A stretch of 64,000 nt of DNA. Origin: Apteryx mantelli (Eukaryota > Chordata > Aves > Apterygiformes > Apterygidae). Location of the stretch: positions 51,126,275 to 51,190,274 of the forward strand of contig NC_089979.1 in assembly GCF_036417845.1 (NCBI RefSeq), written 5' to 3'. Every line of letters begins with the position of its first letter. The first letter of the stretch is position 1. The notes under the pieces are model-generated. The model worked only from the letters and a program-made list of their open reading frames with translations. It had not been told where the DNA came from and did no database searches. Positions 27,201 to 42,200 of the stretch are shown here, piece after piece. Made by a program: the position numbers and the translations under genes.

Positions 27201-30200
27201 ATGGACGAGCATTTTTAAGCTGAAAGCAACGAACTTCAGTCTGAGTGTGTTTTCTTTTATTCCTAGCCTTTGTTTCCTTATGTAAGAGATGAAAAGCTTT
27301 TTTCCTGCCTACTAGTAGTATCAGTGCTTTACTAATAAGTGTTTGGCAGCTAGGAAATCTGGAAGTACATAGAAAAATGAGCCTTACTGTTAGGCTGGCT
27401 GTTTATTTTCCAAATGGGGCATTTGTTTGCATTCCACCTTCTGCAATCACAAATAACTCTACATAACAAAAGGACAGAGGAACCTTTAAAAAAAAATTTT
27501 ACAGACTTTATTTTGATCTCAAGTCTGTATTTATATTACCTGTTTAGTTGCACTGCCATGCTTGGTGGATGCAGGAAAAATTTCATCTCTGTTTCAATTT
27601 TCCTTTCTGTTTGCTGTTAAATAGCATTGAAACTTAAATTTTTAATACTTAACATCACTCCAAATTACTTATCAAAACAGAACAGAGGATGGAGGCATCT
27701 AATTCTTCTGGTTTTAGTCTAAAATTGCAAATACCATATAAATAACTCGTTTCATTTTGCTGCTGTTTAATAATAATGAAAAGCACCACTTCAGTTTCAG
27801 TCCTCACCCTTCCTCTCTCAAGTGTGTGAAACACAAATGTTGTTTCTATAAATGAACAATTCTTTAAATGATTTGTTCTGCACAGAAAAATCTCTGCTGG
27901 AACTGCTTAATACCAATTCTTTTGCCATGGGGTGCATCTGACTTCCATGAAACATTGCAGTAATTGACTTTGTTGGGACCTTCAAAGTGAACTTTAACCA
28001 AAAGTGGCAATAACTTGTCTAGGTTTTTTTCATTCTGTTCAAGGTAGAACTGTTAGATAGTAATTAACTTAGTGATTTTATTGCTTTCAATTAGCAACCC
28101 AATTTTATTCTCTTTAATTATCATTTAATTGGATTGCCCCTCTACACTCAGAGCCTGGCAGCAAAACCAGCTGATTTAGTATTTGGCACAACTGAGGGGG
28201 TGAAAATTTCTTCCACAGGTCTTTCTCCAGTGGATATGCTACTGCCAAAATGGAAACTTCTCTGGAAGTGGCAAATCTGCTTTGACATTTCCTTTCTAGC
28301 CTCTAAATTCCCACCCTCTCATTTGTGCCCAGTCTGAATCTGCTATTTCGCTGGTTGTTATAACTGAGGGGGCTGAAGCCTCCGTAGGGAAATAGAAGCT
28401 ATTATTAGATCTAGAACTATTATATTAGAACTTTTTTTGAGTTGAGCAACTACATTTATAAATGTAGTTGCTTATGTTAACACTACTTGAAGTAAAGCTA
28501 GGATGTAGAAAGTAACCAGAAAATGACATACAAACAGTTCCTAAATTAGATTCAGAAAGGCAATGCTGGTGTATGTGTAACTTAGGAAAGTAAGTCGTCC
28601 CTGTAACTGTTCCAAGAGATTAATTGATATGTCCTTGCAGGTTCTTAGTGGAGGGGGGATTACAGTTGTAAACTGACCTTTGAGAATAAACTAGAGGCGA
28701 AGGCAATAGCTGGGGATGCTGAAAGCCTTTTGAACAGGAACAAGAAGGGTGAGAAGAAGGAGGAGGAAGAGAGCAAGTCATTTGGGGATTGGAGGAAAAT
28801 GGCACATGACAGCCTTGCTGGGTTGGGAGAAGAGGGCCTTCAGGAGTCATTCATGTAAAAATTCTCTCCACTCCCCGAGGAGAAAGAAGAGGTAGGAAAG
28901 CACAGACAAAAAAGGAGGAGGAAATAGGAAGGACATGTTGCTTTCCTGTTACTAGTCTTGGACTCAAGATGCAGTTAACATCATCCTCTCTGGTGCTGGC
29001 TGCATGTGTGGGCTTGAAAAAACTTCCACCATCTGGTGGCTGGTTTTTTGTTCGGTTTTTGGCTCCTCTGTAAACTGTTTTGAGTGTGGGGAGGGAAAGC
29101 TGTTTATATCAAAGAGTAGAGGAATCTCTTCCTTAACCTCCTTCTCTAATCCTCAGGGTTGCATGTTTTTAGCTAGCTCATAGTTCAGTTGTAGTTATTT
29201 GTAGCTGGCATTCACATTTGCTCTGTAATTCAATTCAGATGATGCTTCTTGGCCCAAATTAGAGCTGACTGGTAGAAGTAGCCTTGTACATGTAGAAACT
29301 GATCACTATAGCTTCATAGTTAAAGTCGTCCAAGAAAAGAGTTGCAAGTATTTCCACTCAGATTTAAGGTGCAGTTATCTGACTGGCTTGTATTCACTTG
29401 TGGAATTTTGATTTATTCTATCAAATTTTATTTGGCAGACTTCTCAGTTACTGAAAAATGCTGAGATATAACCACACTGTGGTCACAGAAATATTGTAGT
29501 ATTCTCATTAATCCATGTGGCTTCAGTTTCAGCCATTTGCCTTTGAACCAGTTACTTATTTATTACAATCTATTTTCTGAATAGCTTTGAGCTATGCATC
29601 CCTCAGAGAGATGAGATTTTATTCATACATGTATCTACTTATAGGTGAGGAATTTGAAACTGGAGCATGAGCAGGAGAAAAACAAGATCTTGTCAGAAGC
29701 ATTAGAGACGCTAGCCACTGAACACCATGAACTAGAGCAGTCCCTAGTGAAGGGATCTCCGCCTCTAAGCATCATCAGTGAAGAGCAGTTCTATGATGCT
29801 GTTTCAGGTAAGTAATGATGTCCAGAATACGAGCACGTAGCAAGCATGTGTTTGGTGATCGTGTTGGGGACAGGGGGAATGGTCTTGCTCTAAGTGAAAT
29901 CTCTTTCCAGCGTGGAACTAACTTCAGGAAAATACTGTGCTGTATGAGTGGGCCTCTAAAATTATGCCTGAGTGTAAACCTTCCTCAGTTCACCTGTAGA
30001 ACTGTGTTGTTTTACCTTACAGGCTCCAGGCATGAAAGGTCCAATTGGCTGGATGTCTATGCCCTTTTTTTAAATAGCAAAACTTACGAGTCATATTTTA
30101 GGAGATGTAAACGTAGCTAGAAGTCTTCTGAATTACTTTCTGCATGGAGATGTATGGGGTTTTTTGTTTTGTTCTTAAGATCAGTCCGTAACAAACACTG

Positions 30201-33200
30201 GTTTTGAGGGATAAAGAGGGTTAAGAAAGGCTTGTTTTATTTCACCTCCGTGAAATAAATCTATCCCTAGATTTATTCGCCTATCTTAACTGTCACAGGT
30301 GGAAGAAGAGGATCGATCATAATTTTCTGTGCATCCTCAAAGTACCTTCTCACTGTCTACTTTTCAGTTTAGTACCTTTCATGTTTTCATGTGTAAAACA
30401 TGTAATAGTGATTTTTGGAAAACACTGAACTGCATAGGATGATTACAACATGCATTGGTATAGATAGGATGTACATAGTGCAGCTCAATAACAGCTCTAA
30501 TTGGGTGATCTGGCAATGCACAGCTGACTAAAACTACAAAAACTGCTAGAACTACTAACAGGATATAGAAAAGCTTGAGTGTAAACATAGTCTAACTGTA
30601 GCAGATAATTAGATTGTGATGGCATACTTAATGAGCAAGTACGAATGGGATTTCTTGTTCTGCAAACTTAACTGTCTGATGGTTTTGACTGATGAGAAAA
30701 CCAGTGTTTCCCATCTTTAAGTGTACTGCAGTGCACAACTTAACTAAGCACTGGATAAAAAACAGGCTAAGTAGAGTCTACGTTCAGATGCCCAAGCATA
30801 TAGCCGAGGAACACAATAAATCAACAAAAGACTTTGCTTCTTGGCACAGTAACAAATGTGTCAAATCTTCAACCAGAAGAGATTAAGGAATGCTAGAAAC
30901 AGGTTCTTCAACCAAAACCAAAGGAACAACTCTGCTTAAAGGCCTTGGGCTCTTTTGCTTGTTGCAACAAAGCAGAAAACTGTTGTTTATCTGGTGCTCC
31001 TGGAATGTAGTCTCTCCAGCCGGGCTTGCTCTGTTTGTATATACGAGAGAATACTCGCTTAGCTTTAAAGAACTATTAGTCTATAAATCTCCTAACTGAC
31101 CCAGTGTCTAAAACTTCATCTTGAATGAAAGTGTCTAAAACCACCTTTCTAGTTGGAAGAGGTGGTATTTTTGCTGCTTGAAGCTGCATATAAGTCATAT
31201 CAAGTGGATTTGTGTAACTGCGAAACTTATTCAGCATATATATCTCAATTCTCTCTTTGAGAGAAGTTACTTGAAATAATTCATCTTGTTTGCAATTTAA
31301 ATAATTTTTCAGGACAGACTCACTTTCTTAGTTCTGTCTCTCTGAAGGCACATGGCTGGAGGAAGGGTGCTCTGTTGCTGGCTAGAGAAAGGGAAATGTG
31401 GCATGGCTTCCTGGCCGCTGGTTGCATGTTATGACTTTCAGCTTAAACACGAAAAGAACTAGTTTTTGTGTCATGTTCATTTTTAGCTAATCACTGGGAT
31501 CCTGATAAAGTGTTCTAACCCTCTTGCTTTTCTGCCATGTTGACTTTTGGAGTCTTAACTGGAAGGACAGTATGACAAGAATGTAGTGAGAGCAGAGAGA
31601 TCAAGAGATGTGACGCTGGCTCTGAGTTTGGGGATGTGGGGCTCCCTTCTTGGGCTAAGGAGACAGGATATGATCGTAAATATCTTCGTAACAGAAAGCA
31701 GTGACTAGACCCAATTGTCAGAAGCCAAAAGCTTGTAATTCCAGAAGTCTAAACTGCTAGGACTTTCGGTGTCTTTGAAGATTTGGCTAAACAAGTTCAA
31801 TGATACCGATTCTGGATAAATAGATTCATGAATCATTTTACTAGTCTGTATGGGGGATTGAGTGAACACTTATCAACATATTTTAGCAGGGTGATTTGAC
31901 AAGTCATAATGTCTGTCAGCTGGAAAATGTCCCTACTTCAAGAATATTTTTTCTATTAGGACACCACCTTCTTTTTCTAGTTACAGTTTTCTGAATTTTT
32001 AAATCTCCTCTGTGGGAGTGCCTTTATAGAAGTGAGAGCATTACATAAGCAAGTTTGCGCTTTGAGCTGAAGAATCAATAGCTTTGACTTGACAGGTTGA
32101 AAGGAAGTGCCACTGCAGCTTTTTTTTTTTTTTTTTAAGAGTGTTTTCTGTGTATTAGATACTTCTGCTTGTTTACTGTCAACAAAAGTATCACCAGCTG
32201 TGACAACTCGGAGCAATACAAGACTTTTTCAGTCAGGTTTTTGAACAGGAAGTGTATTACAAAGTGTATGTAAACAGCAGCTTCTTCTTGTCCCCATGTG
32301 TCATGCTCTGATCCACACTGTAGAGCAATCTGAATGCATGAACCAGACTCCTGAATGCAGGTAAAGCAGAAGATATGTTCCAGTGGCTACCAGACACTCA
32401 ATCCATGATTGCAGAGTAGAGCTAAGCCAAAGAAAAAGAACACCAGAAATGTACCTCGTTCAACTGTCAAGTCCTCAGCACCATCTGTTTAGCTTACAAA
32501 TCTGTTCCTACTGAGCCATTGCTATTTGCTGGTGTTGATGTAGGCTAAGTTGGTCACTGGTGAGTTTGTGATGTGTAATTTGATTTGTAGAAATGTGGAC
32601 GCTATTAAAGAAACATCCTCTATCTCTTCCAAAACTAAGGCGAAGAAAATATTTGTAGTGTGGTAAGACTGCTTATTGAAGTTGTTCATTTTCTGAAGTC
32701 TTCCCTCTTTTTTAAATGAGTGCTTTCTGGTTGTTACGATAACTTCTAAATCCCTGTGATAGGAGGCCAGTAGACACTGAACTTGACAGCAAGAACTTAC
32801 AGGAAATGGGAGTAACTCTGTATTACAAAAGGATGATATCCACTGTTAAAACCAGCAAATGCGAGTGTTACTAATCTGAACTCTGATAGCACTAGGTTAG
32901 TAAACAGCGTTTCTGGGTGCGCAGATCCTCTTATCCTAGGCGTGGAAGAAATACGTAGTAAAGCTCAACAGCATATGGAGCCGTGGAGCTCTTGTTGGAG
33001 GATTAAATGCCAAAGGATGTGCCAAAGGATGTGGGGAAGGAAGAAGTATTATACAAGCTGCAAAATTTGTTAAGACTGATGGCATCTTCTAGAGAGCTAG
33101 ATGACTTATTACCAGCTTTGATTAAGCTTACAGACCTCAGGAAACAGACTGAATACAAATCTGGAGTCCATCCACAATGCTAAAAAATGGCAAAGCAGGT

Positions 33201-36200
33201 CAAGAACTAAAGGATGAGGATACTTGACTTTGTCTTGCAGATGAAAGTCCCTGATTATTTGCAGACTGCAAACCAAATTTGAGGAGAGCTTGGAACTGTC
33301 CCAATTCTATTAATATGCTTTATCTGAGAGGTGGGGATCTTGCTGCAAACAAAGTTTCTTTTGTGTTGGAGGACATTGATGGTCTTACATGGATGCGATC
33401 TTACTATAAATGCAGTTATTTAGCTACAGGCATATTTAGGTTATATTAAACCTAATCTGTTGTAGCACAGATTCAACTGTTATGTATTAGTTATGGATCT
33501 TGTGTTCCTAACTAATGTTCTTAAATGGTACCAGAATCAGTGTGCCAGTTCTGTCGCTTTTGTTCACTTCCTAGTTTGTCTGCAATTATCTGCTCACTTA
33601 AAAAAAAGTGCAAAGTACTATGGGAACTTACTGTTCTCTCTTTCCGTATTTGGAGTTTATCAAATAGCATTTTTGAATGTGTACCAAAAGTATTCTGCAA
33701 CGTCTGTAAGAATGTCTCTTGCTGTGGACTTCTTGCCTTGTGTATAGCTTAATGAGTGAATTCAAGTAGCTCAGAAGGAGGATGGGTGGGAAACACCTGG
33801 TCAGAGTTGAATCCCAATCCTGTCAGTGGTTCAACACCATCTTTCTCAGGAGTATTTATTACTTGGACACATTGGCCAAACTTTTGTTCCTGGAAATCAA
33901 GACTTGTCGGTTGTTACAATAGGAGATGACTTTCCTTTGAGAACAAGTGGTTAAGTGACCACTGCTTCTGCCATTTCCTTTTGCTCTTTCACTTCTGCAA
34001 AATATAGTTGGCATTTTTGCTGTTACCCTGATACTTGTGGTTTCATGAGCTGGAGGGCTTCCTAGTCAGCCTTCTCTTGTCTCAAGGATCACTTGAAAAT
34101 TTTGGCTTCTGAACAGGTGCTCTTCTTCCTTCCCTCCCCTCTTTTCCCCCACACCTTCTTCAGTTCACTAGGAAAATCTCGTTTTCTCCTAGTCATCTGT
34201 TTGACAGCTGCTCTGTAACAACTTGTGAATATAAATCTTTTTTTACAGTAACGGAGGAGTATGTAAATCTTAATTCAGAAAGAGTTAGTTGCAAGTACAC
34301 CGAGAAGAGTTCAGTGAGTTGCCTGTTGATCCATGTTCACAAGACAATCCTAGGCTCATTCTTGTTGACACCTAAAAAAGAACTCTGAAGCCTTGTTAAG
34401 CTCAGTGAGTCAGAGGAGATACCTGCCTGGAAAGGTTTAGGGACTGCAGATTCAGAGACCTTTGACAGGCTGAGCTGTTGTAGACATACTTTCTTAATGA
34501 GAACTGTTTCTCAGGGAGATGTGAGAGGTGTCTCTAGAGAGCAAGTTACTTATAACAGTGTCTGGTTTTTATTTTTCTACTGTTCTTCATTACGTAGTAT
34601 GTTCTTATTATATTAAGTAAGCCACATATATTCTGGAAAAGACTGTCTGGTCACCATCTCTAGCTCTGAAAAGAAGGTTTGCAGGTGATGAGCTCAGTCA
34701 CTGGTGTAGTCTTTTGGCGCTGTGACCTAAAGCCAGGAGTAGCAGGAGTAGGAGAACTGAGTGTGCCTGTTACATGTGTAGTGTTTAAAAATCCTCCCTA
34801 TGCTGAGAAGCGTGTTAGAGAGTGGTCAGATTCTGACAAAACTTACCTATTCTTTCCTTTCTAGATCTGGTACAGCAACTCGAGTTGAGGAAATAATTGT
34901 GGGAAACCTTGTAGTGACTTCTAGCTGAAAACAAGACAGTTCCTGATGGTACTGAAAATGAAAGGAGTCTTACTACAGTTACTCTTCGCTTTATTTTACA
35001 GAGTTTGTTTCGCAGTTCTCCTGTCAGAATAATTGTTGGCACAGTTGAGCAGCTCTTTCAATAGAGAGATGTAATACTTACCTTGAAGGGATTTATAGCT
35101 TGTCATGTGTTGGCTGTACAATGGGATCAGGAAGCTGAGGCCCAAGTTGTGTTATGTTGCTAAGAGTGTCTCTTCCTTTGTGGTATTTGGATATATAATA
35201 ATGTTTTTCTCTCTAGCTGGGCTTAGGCTCTCTGGAGAAGTCTGTACTTGTGGAGAGATCTGTTACATAAAATACAAAATCCTTCTGCTTTTACTCTACT
35301 TGTTATATACAGTACCCGCCAAACTAGTGCTTGGTATATTATATCATAACTTTGCATGTAACTAGACTGACAAATTTGGGGAAATGTGTGAGATGATTTT
35401 CTGGAGTGCCAGTCTGCTCTTTTAACATATCCTCAGCACCAGCTGGCAGTTCTCTTCATTTCCTAGCAACTGACTTAATTTCAGTACTGTCTTTACAAAG
35501 ATGGGGATAGGTGTTTTTAATGAAAGCCATGATCTGCTTTATGTTCCTAAGTGTCTCTCTCTGGAGAGAATGCACACCTTGTGGCACAGCCCATCTATTA
35601 ATCAGGACTTTTTCCTGTTCCTGACCCTAATGTGGTCTGGATCTAGCAGAAAGTCCTCTTGTCAGTGTCCTCTTCACCAAAGTATACTTAACATGTTCTG
35701 GAGAAGCTACCAGCATCTCTTTTTAAGAGAAAAGAAGGTTGCACCTGGCAATAGGCAATTGTGACTGAGATATTCTTATTATAGATATTCTTCTGTATGG
35801 ACTACTCCCTCAGCAAGTTTTGATTGCTGTTTTGTTTTGTTTTGTTTTGCTTTAATTAGAATCAGAATTAGAAACAGAAGCTACAGAATCTGGCCTCTAG
35901 TAGAAGTTGGCTTTGCTTTTTCCTGAATCAGGGACACTTTGGTTAAGCTGCTTATCATTCATTGTTGTATCTGGTCTTAGCTAAAGGGTTTCCCAGATGA
36001 GGTGGAAACTGGTGCGTCTTTACTTGTCTTGAGCTGCTCATTTGCTTCCTGGCTCTTGCAGTTGATAAATCCTTTGACGAACTTGTCAGCTTTGAAAGAG
36101 GAAAACATGAAACAAAGCTAAGACTTTTTGCCAGGAAACTTTTACTTTCTAACATGGGTCAAGACTCTCTTCTCCAGAGCAGGTTAAGCACTATCCAACC

Positions 36201-39200
36201 AAAATGCTAGCTGGAAATGAGGTTGGTTTTGTTTCATGTTTAACTTTAGACATGATATGGATTGTACTATTAATCTACCTTCCAGAGTACAAAGTTTATT
36301 TTACTGCTTGGTGATCTTATCATTTAGACTTTGCTGGGACTTAGGTGGCTAGTGTAATCCATTGCGTACAATATCCTCTTGTTCGTTGATATGTGTACAG
36401 TAAGTTGAGAAGGGAAGATTGCTGAAAAGCACAGAGTGTTTCAAGAATTCAGACCAAACTGGAATCTTACATAGAAGGAAGAGCAGAACTTGAATGTTAA
36501 GCTAAATGTTATTTAGCTAGGTAAGATACTGGCATCCATTTGACACTGGCACTAGTCTTAAGCAAGTTGTGGTAGCTTCAGTTTAATCAAAACATCAGGT
36601 TTTGGCTCTGTGTGATATTTAATCTACTGTTTTCTTGCTTATCTCACAATCTCTTTAGTCTATATCTCGATACAGAGCTGTGGCGGTCTGTGGCAGTACG
36701 AGTTACCTACCAAATAGATGCTGTCACCAGGACACAGTAGCCTACTTAGGTTTCAGTTTTGTACGGAGAGAGAAGGTCTGTTAGTGACTGAAGTCTAGCA
36801 TTGACGGTAGATTCATTAACATGCACTTGCTCTTTTGCAGATTCAGAATCTGAAAAATCATTAAGTGTGTTTGAGACAACAACAGCTTATTCATTAGAAG
36901 ACAGCATGGATTCAAAAGATACAATAACTTCAAGCATGTCTGAAGAAAAAGTTTGTGGCAGTGGGGAGTCGCTGTCTAACGGCATCAAAAAACACAGGTA
37001 GGATGTTGCCGATTCTTAAGGTATATAGTAAGCTTTAATTGTGTGTGAAAGACCACAACAATATCTTAAAAGGTAGTTGTGAAAACTTTTAAATAAATTT
37101 TGTTAGATATGATTGAAAAGTAGTTAATTTTCATATGATTTTATAAAGAATATTTTTCCAAGGCTAATGTGTTCCTTTGCATCTTGCTTTTTGATAATCA
37201 AATCTGAATAAGTAAAAATACAGTATAATGTTATGTAAAAGCAGACAGAGTTGTTTTTGAATAGATCTTATTGAAATCTATGTGGATTTTAATTCCTTCA
37301 TGTAATTTTAATGATCTTTGCCTCCTATTGCCTCTTTAATTTCCAGTCATTTGATCCCTCTATTGGTATCAAGAATGAATGAAAAATATTGCTAGCCTGG
37401 CATCAGAAACTCAAATGTGAACAAAGGGAGTCTTATTCTAAAAGTCTCATCTATGTTTTATGGGCTTATTTTGTGTTGTCAAATGATCCATTTTTGTTTG
37501 TTTCCGTGTCTATAAAGGAGGACAATAGGTCTAGAGCTAATGAGATGTAATAGACACCACTATTCTCAAGTTTCAGTGGAAGGGCAATATGACATGTGTG
37601 CTACAGATTGAGCCAGACTTAAGCATGTTTCAAAAAGACTAATTTGGAAATGTTTTGGATATGCAAAATGATGATGATAAGAGGTATCTGTAAAAATAGG
37701 GAAATAAAATTTAATTTACAGAAACAAGCAAGACATGCTTCAGTTACTTGGTATCTTAGATAGTTAAACTGTAGTGACTATCAAAGTGTGTGGTAATGTC
37801 TGAGACTTGATGTCTCAAGGTTCAACTTCCGAATGTAGGTCCCTCCCATACTAGGCAAAGGCTAAGGCATATGAGGTCTTGGGTGGAGGAGCAGGGGGTG
37901 GTTTTAAAAGGCAGTGTAAAGCAGCTGACTAAGCATTCTGCTTTGCACGCTTGTGCTATTAACAAGGTGGTATTTATGACCTTGGCTAAGTGCCTTTCTG
38001 GGTTAGAGCAGGAAGTTTAAGGAGGGAAAGCACTAGATGAAGGTGGACATCTGAATTGCATTCATTGCCTGGGAAACAAGGAGGAGAAGGGAAGCAATTC
38101 TTGAACAACATAAATAAAGATAATGCATGTTGTGACATACATATTCTGCAAAGTTTAACACAGTTGATCTTCTGTTTAGTATAAAAAAGAAATAACTTGG
38201 CTGATTTCCGTAACCATGCACTAACTGTGTTGTCAGAAGTGTAACGAGCAGGTGACCAGAGGAGCATTTAAGATCCACTGTTTTTGTAAGGGGGAATGAA
38301 AAATAGTAAGTGACTCTCAGTAAGTTGTCTCTCTAAGTTGTATATGATTTTATAATAAAGAAGGAAATTGCAGTAAAACTAGTCCATAAATCGGCTGGCT
38401 AATAATTTAAAGAAAGTTGGAAACAACTGTCTTATATATATATAAGAACGTATGGTCGCATTTTAGATGACTGAATGTCTAGAGCACATTTTAGGTTGAG
38501 CTGTAGTACCGAGCTTTTACCAAACACCTTGGTGACACATTGGGATTTGTGTACAAATATATTGATGCAAACTGTTTTTCCCCAGAGCTCAGCCAATTTA
38601 AATTTTACCTCTAAGAGAACGTTCTCAGGGGATTGGGAGTTGCACAATGTTTCTAGCTCTGTGTCTGAGACTCTTGGTGGCAGTGATATTCGTGTCCTGA
38701 TGTGGGATTTGTTTGCCACGTTTGATTACAGTGAGTGCAACTGCAGGTCTGCAGCTCACTACAGAACTGTGTTACCCAACTGGGGCTGCTGGTGCCTCTA
38801 ATTTGGGCCTGTTTTGGGCTAGTTAGGGGGCATTTAGTCAAATATGCATCATCTATGATACCCCCGTTGTCCTTTTCAGAGTAGAAACCTTGTACTTTGG
38901 GGTTTGTTGTAACTTCTTGTCTGTTTATTGTTTAACTTCCTTTTGTTAGCCATGTGGAAGCAAGTCACCTAGAGCAGATCAGAGTACTGCCTTTTGCTTA
39001 AAATCTTGATACCTTCATGTACTTCCTCAGAAGAATAGAGGATTTGCAGCTGCATTTGAGTTGCACATATAAGTTCCTGACAGTGTTCACCAGCCAGTGT
39101 AAATAGAACTTTTTCCTTCCTTCATCCAGAAAGTCTGAGCTGTCATCTGCCTCTCCTTTTTGAGGGGTGTGAGTTTGGCACAGGCTGATGAGTGTAGGGG

Positions 39201-42200
39201 CTTTGTTTTTTGGTTGGAGCAGTAGGAATCAATCTGTTGGTTCCAAGGAAATAGAAGTGGTGGGACGTAAGTATGCACATAGGTGAAGCTAGTGCCCATG
39301 AAGAATATTAAATATGTTGCCAAGGTGCTTTTGGTGGTAGTTAAAATCTGGCTTTCATCAGACTATTCACTTTTTAAACTTTCTAGGTGAGTCTCAGTAG
39401 CTGTGACATGAAAATGCCAAGGAATAATTATCACTTGTAATCTGCTGTCTAGTACTGATTTATTAACCTCATTTGCATCCTATTGATTGATCGTAGGATG
39501 CTTGAAAGAATGTGGGTGACTTGATTTCCTGTGGTTTTAGGCTGATGTGAGAGTGGATTTCATAACATTGAAAACTTTATGGGGGGATTCAAGAGATAAG
39601 AGAATAGTCCATAAAATAGCTAGGCTAGAAGCATTCAAATTGTGGAGGTTTTCTTGGTTTTTTTTGTTTGTTTGTTTGTTTGTTTTTTTATATGTGTATT
39701 TAGAGGAAAGCTTTGAATCTGAGCCAAACCTTACAAAAAAATGCACAAAAATGTTCTGTAATACTTACCAACATTTGTTTTAACATTCATTTCGTCACTG
39801 CTGCTTCCCTCTGTTATTGCTGAGTTTCTTTGTAGTCAGCTTTCCCTTTCTCAGGGGCCTTTCAAAATGCAAATATGTGTGTTTGGGATTTGGGGGGGCG
39901 GGAGGTTATTTGGTCAGGTAGACATGAAGAGCAAGCTAAACATGCTTCTTCTACACTGTATATGATCCCCACATCTTCCCCACAAGATCACTGCAGCGGT
40001 TACCCTACTGTAGATATGCATTTCAGACAAGTATTTTTGCTTTTAAGTGAATGGTCTTAAACTTATCTGTTCTACTGCAAAGAAATTCCAGCAGATGTTT
40101 TTGTCACTTAAAGCTAAAATTAACTTCCTGAGTTGCTTCTAAAATTGACATCTGGAAGGAAATTTTTGCATTCGCAAACCTTTCCCTTAATCACAGGGAC
40201 TGTGTCAAGGTTAGTAGGCTTCGAGTCTTGGCTGCCTGTCATTTTCCATGTGTCCTTACTTGTCCCCAGGATCCTTTTTGCTGGCTTTGAATTGTTTTGT
40301 TTCTTCAGTATGAGCATGTAATATGGAGGAAAGAACTGACCTTCATTTCAGGTTTGGCTTACACATTCGCGCGCAAGCAATGTAGATGAATGGCTTAAAG
40401 GGAATGCCAGCTTGCATGTAGTTAAAAGAATTGAGTAGAGAGACAGGTTAACTTTAGTGAAAATGTGAATTTTCATATTTAAGAAAAGTGATCCCTCTGT
40501 ATGCATCGACAAACCAGAGGTATGTGAGAGTCTTTTCCATACAAAAGGGCTCACTGAAAACAAATACCTGCTCTGCAAACTGCCTTCATTAAAGAATACA
40601 CAGAAAAAATAAGTAAACACTACGAAGGGAAAGGATAAGGCTGAATACTTGGTGGACACTGTCCTCTCCTGGACGTTAGTATCAAAGCATTCACAGAAGT
40701 GGTGTTATGCCTAATATCGTTCAGGCAGATCTGGTTCACTCTGTATTTTCGTAGTACCGCAAATTAGAATAGGAACAAGTGATATCACATGGTTCGATTA
40801 AAATAACTCCTCCTCCCCACCCATCCCCAGCATGGGAGCCGAGTAAGACAAGTCAGTATTTGGCTGTTAGCAAATAAGACAAAACATAGTTTGGTACGTT
40901 GAGAGATTCAGATACATGACAAGGTTTCTGATTGGATGGGGCCCATTGCGTTTTAAAGAGCTTTTTTGTTTGTTTGTTCGTTCATTCTGAAAACTGAAGG
41001 GTGAGCCCTGGTGAAGGTATTTCTGTTATAGGAAGATAGGAGAGGTGACAGCAAATAAAGCTACTGCAACTAACTGCTTAGCCTGCATAGAGTCTCTTCT
41101 TTGCTACATCGGTCTGTTTATCAGAAAAGTGGGATGGAGGAGATGACAACACTCTCGTCAGACTGTAGCTCTCTAATTACTGCTTTAGCTGTTGTGGGGG
41201 GACAGGACCTCCTGGGGCTAGATGTTCAGGTGGAGTTAACTAAACTTTGCAATTCAATAAATAGTTTGTGCAGTTTGAGTGAGCTGTAGGTAATTTTTAT
41301 CTCAATTTTCCTCATTGATATTAGCTTTATGGTACAAACAGTGACTTTAGTGTTATTATGGACAAAGAGCTTTAAGCTACGTTTATAACTCTCTATAGGT
41401 AAATTAGATTAATAATTTAGCTGGTCAGTAGTAGTAAGAAAACTCAACACAATATGTGCCTAATTTAATGTAATGCTGAGAAGTACTGACACAGCCTAAA
41501 TGTTGGTCTTAAAAGTGTATTTAAAACTTGCTTCAGTATACGTCAGCCCTCCATACAACAGGCTGCAATGTTTCCTGTTCTCTAACAATGCTGCTTTTTC
41601 TGTTTTTCCTGAGGGTTGATTTTAATTATAGACAATAAATGTTGTGGCCCTTGAGTCAGTACACAGGTGACTAGCAAAACCCCCCAACTCTTTAACCCTC
41701 AAATCTATTCAGATGCAGTGAACCCACCTACAGCGTCTTTCATGAAGAATACTCAAAAGCACTCAGTTTCTCTCGGAAAAACACAACTGAATGTTTTAAT
41801 GATGCCATCATGCAAACACTGTTCTGATAACTGATGTAGAAATTCTCTTTGCTCTCAAGGAAAATGAACAGGTAGTTCTGGTACTGTTCTTGGAGAAATT
41901 CAGCTTTCTTTGCAGGTAAAATAGTTAAATGCTTCAAAGTAGCACTGTGTTGTTCCCCCTTGCATTTTAATTTTAAATTATTTTTATTATAACTTTTAAA
42001 TTAAAAAATAACTAAAATAAAATTAAGTTTAAATGAGGTTGATATTTGTAATGAAAGCTTCCCAGTGTTGCTTTTGCTTGATAAGGGTGGTCTGGCTTTA
42101 CAGTTACTGGATGACTAGGAAAACTGTTACTTTCAAAAAAGGGTATTGGAGTTTTTCTCAGCCATGGTTAGTAATGGAAAACTTCTTTCTCCTTCCCTCC

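Larger units (their letters stand above)
29808..36840 (+). other. OSBPL1A intron
   Basis: 7.0 kb intron with a T17 tract (32120-32136), a 12-bp tandem duplication (33009-33032) and a GTTTT pentamer run (about 35829-35849). No coding exon is supported. Confidence 0.88.

Noticed and set aside
38432..38841. Overlapping 95-108 codon ORFs on both strands
   Set aside because: No similarity, no splice sites in fitting phase, and no CpG enrichment; consistent with chance.
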